NCBI GenBank assembly: GCA_003242515.1 | Contig: QGUS01000120.1 | Span: 1-5,708 of the forward strand | From: Actinomycetota bacterium | GTDB taxonomy: Bacteria; Actinomycetota; Acidimicrobiia; Spongiisociales; ZC4RG35 | Reading direction: 5' to 3' | DNA: 5,708 nt | Shown here: piece by piece, positions 5,092 to 5,708 of the stretch | Layout: every line of letters begins with the position of its first letter | How positions within the stretch are numbered: position 1 is the first letter of the stretch | Notes under the pieces: generated by a model | What the model was told of the DNA's origin: nothing | The model's database searches: none | Seen by the model: only the letters and a program-made list of their open reading frames with translations | Position numbers and translations under genes: made by a program

Positions 5092-5182
5092 CGGAGGGAG
5101 TGGGATTTGAACCCACGAGGGGGCGGTAACCCCCAACGGCATTTCCAGTGCCGCGCACTAGACCGGACTATGCGATCCCTCC
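5092..5182 (-). tRNA. tRNA-Ser (anticodon GGA)
   Basis: This 91-base class II tRNA reads UCC and UCU. The acceptor stem GGAGGGA (5182-5176) pairs with TCCCTCC (5099-5093); the discriminator is G (5092). The anticodon arm CGGCA-CTGGAAA-TGCCG puts GGA at 5146-5144. The variable arm is GGGGGT-TACC-GCCCCC and the T-arm GTGGG-TTCAAAT-CCCAC. CCA is not encoded. It is divergent from tadA, 97 bases away. I see no clear promoter hexamers upstream of it on the minus strand. Confidence 0.97.
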
Positions 5183-5238
5183 GTTGTCCCACCTTCCCGG
5201 GCCGGCGACGACCACGGCCGCGGCTGGTGAGAAGCGTG

Positions 5239-5258
5239 GAGCCGGGCTAACCCGGCTC
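5239..5258. repeat. Inverted repeat over the expected -35 position of tadA
   Basis: GAGCCGGG-CTAA-CCCGGCTC has perfect 8-bp arms around a four-base centre. It ends eight bases before the GATAAT box at 5266, so it covers where a -35 hexamer would stand. It may be an operator, a hairpin in an upstream transcript, or an insulator between the divergent tRNA-Ser(GGA) and tadA. Nothing in the window names a binding protein. Confidence 0.4.
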
Positions 5259-5265
5259 GGGAAAG

Positions 5266-5271
5266 GATAAT
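5266..5271 (+). promoter_or_regulatory. Probable -10 box of tadA
   Basis: GATAAT matches TATAAT at five of six positions and ends eight bases before ATG 5280, so the mRNA would be leaderless or nearly so. The alternative is that AAAGGA (5262-5267), which overlaps it, is a Shine-Dalgarno sequence at a long 12-base spacing. The two readings exclude each other. I see no -35 hexamer. Confidence 0.5.
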
Positions 5272-5279
5272 GCCGCCTG

Positions 5280-5708
5280 ATGCCTGAGCCACTCCCGACC
5301 GAGCCCTACCTCCCCGCCATGCGCCGCGCCCTGGAACTGGCGCGGGAAGCAGGGGACGCCGGGGACGTGCCAGTGGGCGCGGTCCTCCTCGACGAGAGCG
5401 GCGACATCGTGGCCGAGAACCGGAACCGGAGGGAGGAGCTCCGCGATCCGATCGCCCACGCCGAGATGCTCGTGCTGTCGGCCCGTGCCCGCGAGATCGG
5501 CGACTGGCGGCTCAACGGGCACACCCTCGTCGTCACCCTCGAACCGTGCGTGATGTGCTCGGGTGCGGCGGTGTGGGCCCGCCTCGACCGCATCGTCTAC
5601 GGGGCAGCCGACCCCAAGGCCGGGGGGGGCTGGGGCCTCTACAACATCCCCCAGGACCGGCGGCCCAACCACCGCACCGAGACGGGCGAGGGCCCGCTTG
5701 GCGAGGAG
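5280..5708 (+). CDS. tadA: tRNA adenosine(34) deaminase TadA, 3' end beyond window
   Basis: The 143 codons present cover nearly all of a protein usually 150-170 residues long; no stop is reached. TadA deaminates adenosine 34 of tRNA-Arg(ACG) to inosine so that it reads CGU, CGC and CGA. The zinc and catalytic residues are all present: H60-A-E62 (E62 is the proton shuttle) and P89-C90-V-M-C93, equivalent to E. coli H57, E59, C87 and C90. Other family marks are PVGAVL (31-36), ENRNR (46-50), GAAVWAR (95-101), YGAADPKAG (107-115) and LYNIPQD (120-126), then NH (130-131). ATG 5280 gives the usual short lead before the first helix (AMRRALELA). The gene is divergent from tRNA-Ser(GGA). Neighbouring tadA and tRNA-Ser genes are a common bacterial arrangement; serine tRNAs are not its substrates. 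Confidence 0.95.
   Translation, partial: MPEPLPTEPYLPAMRRALELAREAGDAGDVPVGAVLLDESGDIVAENRNRREELRDPIAHAEMLVLSARAREIGDWRLNGHTLVVTLEPCVMCSGAAVWARLDRIVYGAADPKAGGGWGLYNIPQDRRPNHRTETGEGPLGEE

Noticed and set aside
3776..5158. Minus-strand open frame of 460 codons
   Set aside because: It reads through two tRNA genes and antisense to the SAM methyltransferase, with tRNA-derived peptides such as VGSNPTPSA. That is a known artefact of translating tRNA T-arms.
3486..5182. Repeated tRNA 3' sequences as phage or island attachment sites
   Set aside because: The repeats are complete functional tRNA genes sharing T-arm and acceptor sequence. There is no integrase and no partial tRNA copy.
5270..5287. Five-codon upstream frame (MPPDA) overlapping the tadA start
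   Set aside because: Its ATG overlaps the GATAAT box and would not be transcribed if that box is used. Spacing to AAAGGA is too short for initiation.
1..5708. CRISPR array, insertion sequence or toxin-antitoxin pair
   Set aside because: No regularly spaced direct repeats, no transposase-like frame with terminal inverted repeats, and no paired small genes were seen.

Overview
The window is a G+C-rich stretch of bacterial chromosome with strongly GC-biased third codon positions. A daunorubicin-resistance-type (DrrAB-like) ABC exporter, GTG and leaderless starts, and a TANNNT-type -10 box point to an actinobacterium or a close high-GC relative. That placement is inference; nothing here fixes genus or class. 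Most of the window is informational housekeeping (RNA modification and tRNA genes), joined to a transporter and a small secreted protein.

Layout. Positions 2-1127 (+) hold the tail of an ABC ATPase gene and its complete ABC-2 permease partner, an export pair. Positions 1130-2554 (-) hold a TRAM-domain, iron-sulfur, RlmD/TrmA-type m5U methyltransferase that converges on the permease; the two stop codons share one small palindrome. Positions 2555-2898 form a divergent intergenic region with no confident gene. Positions 2899-3399 (+) encode a secreted six-cysteine protein of unknown function, followed by a strong hairpin terminator at 3421-3452.

Positions 3486-5182 hold four tRNA-Ser genes, all on the minus strand: GCU, UGA, CGA and GGA. 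Together they form a complete serine decoding set (AGY plus all UCN codons). Between the second and third, on the plus strand, is a class I SAM-dependent methyltransferase of unknown substrate (3962-4705) that appears to be transcribed as a leaderless mRNA. At the right edge tadA (5280 to window end, +), the tRNA adenosine-34 deaminase, runs divergently from tRNA-Ser(GGA) and is cut by the window end.

How the genes relate. The ATPase and permease act as one exporter. The m5U methyltransferase, the tRNA genes and tadA all serve translation, but no single operon unites them because strands alternate. The intergenic regions carry inverted repeats: a GAAC-N4-GTTC palindrome next to tRNA-Ser(UGA), a hairpin over the expected -35 position of tadA, and several terminator-like stems. 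The most unusual items are the complete tRNA-Ser set in 1.7 kb, the near-identical CGA/GGA pair, and the secreted protein whose cysteines repeat with an exact 45-residue period.
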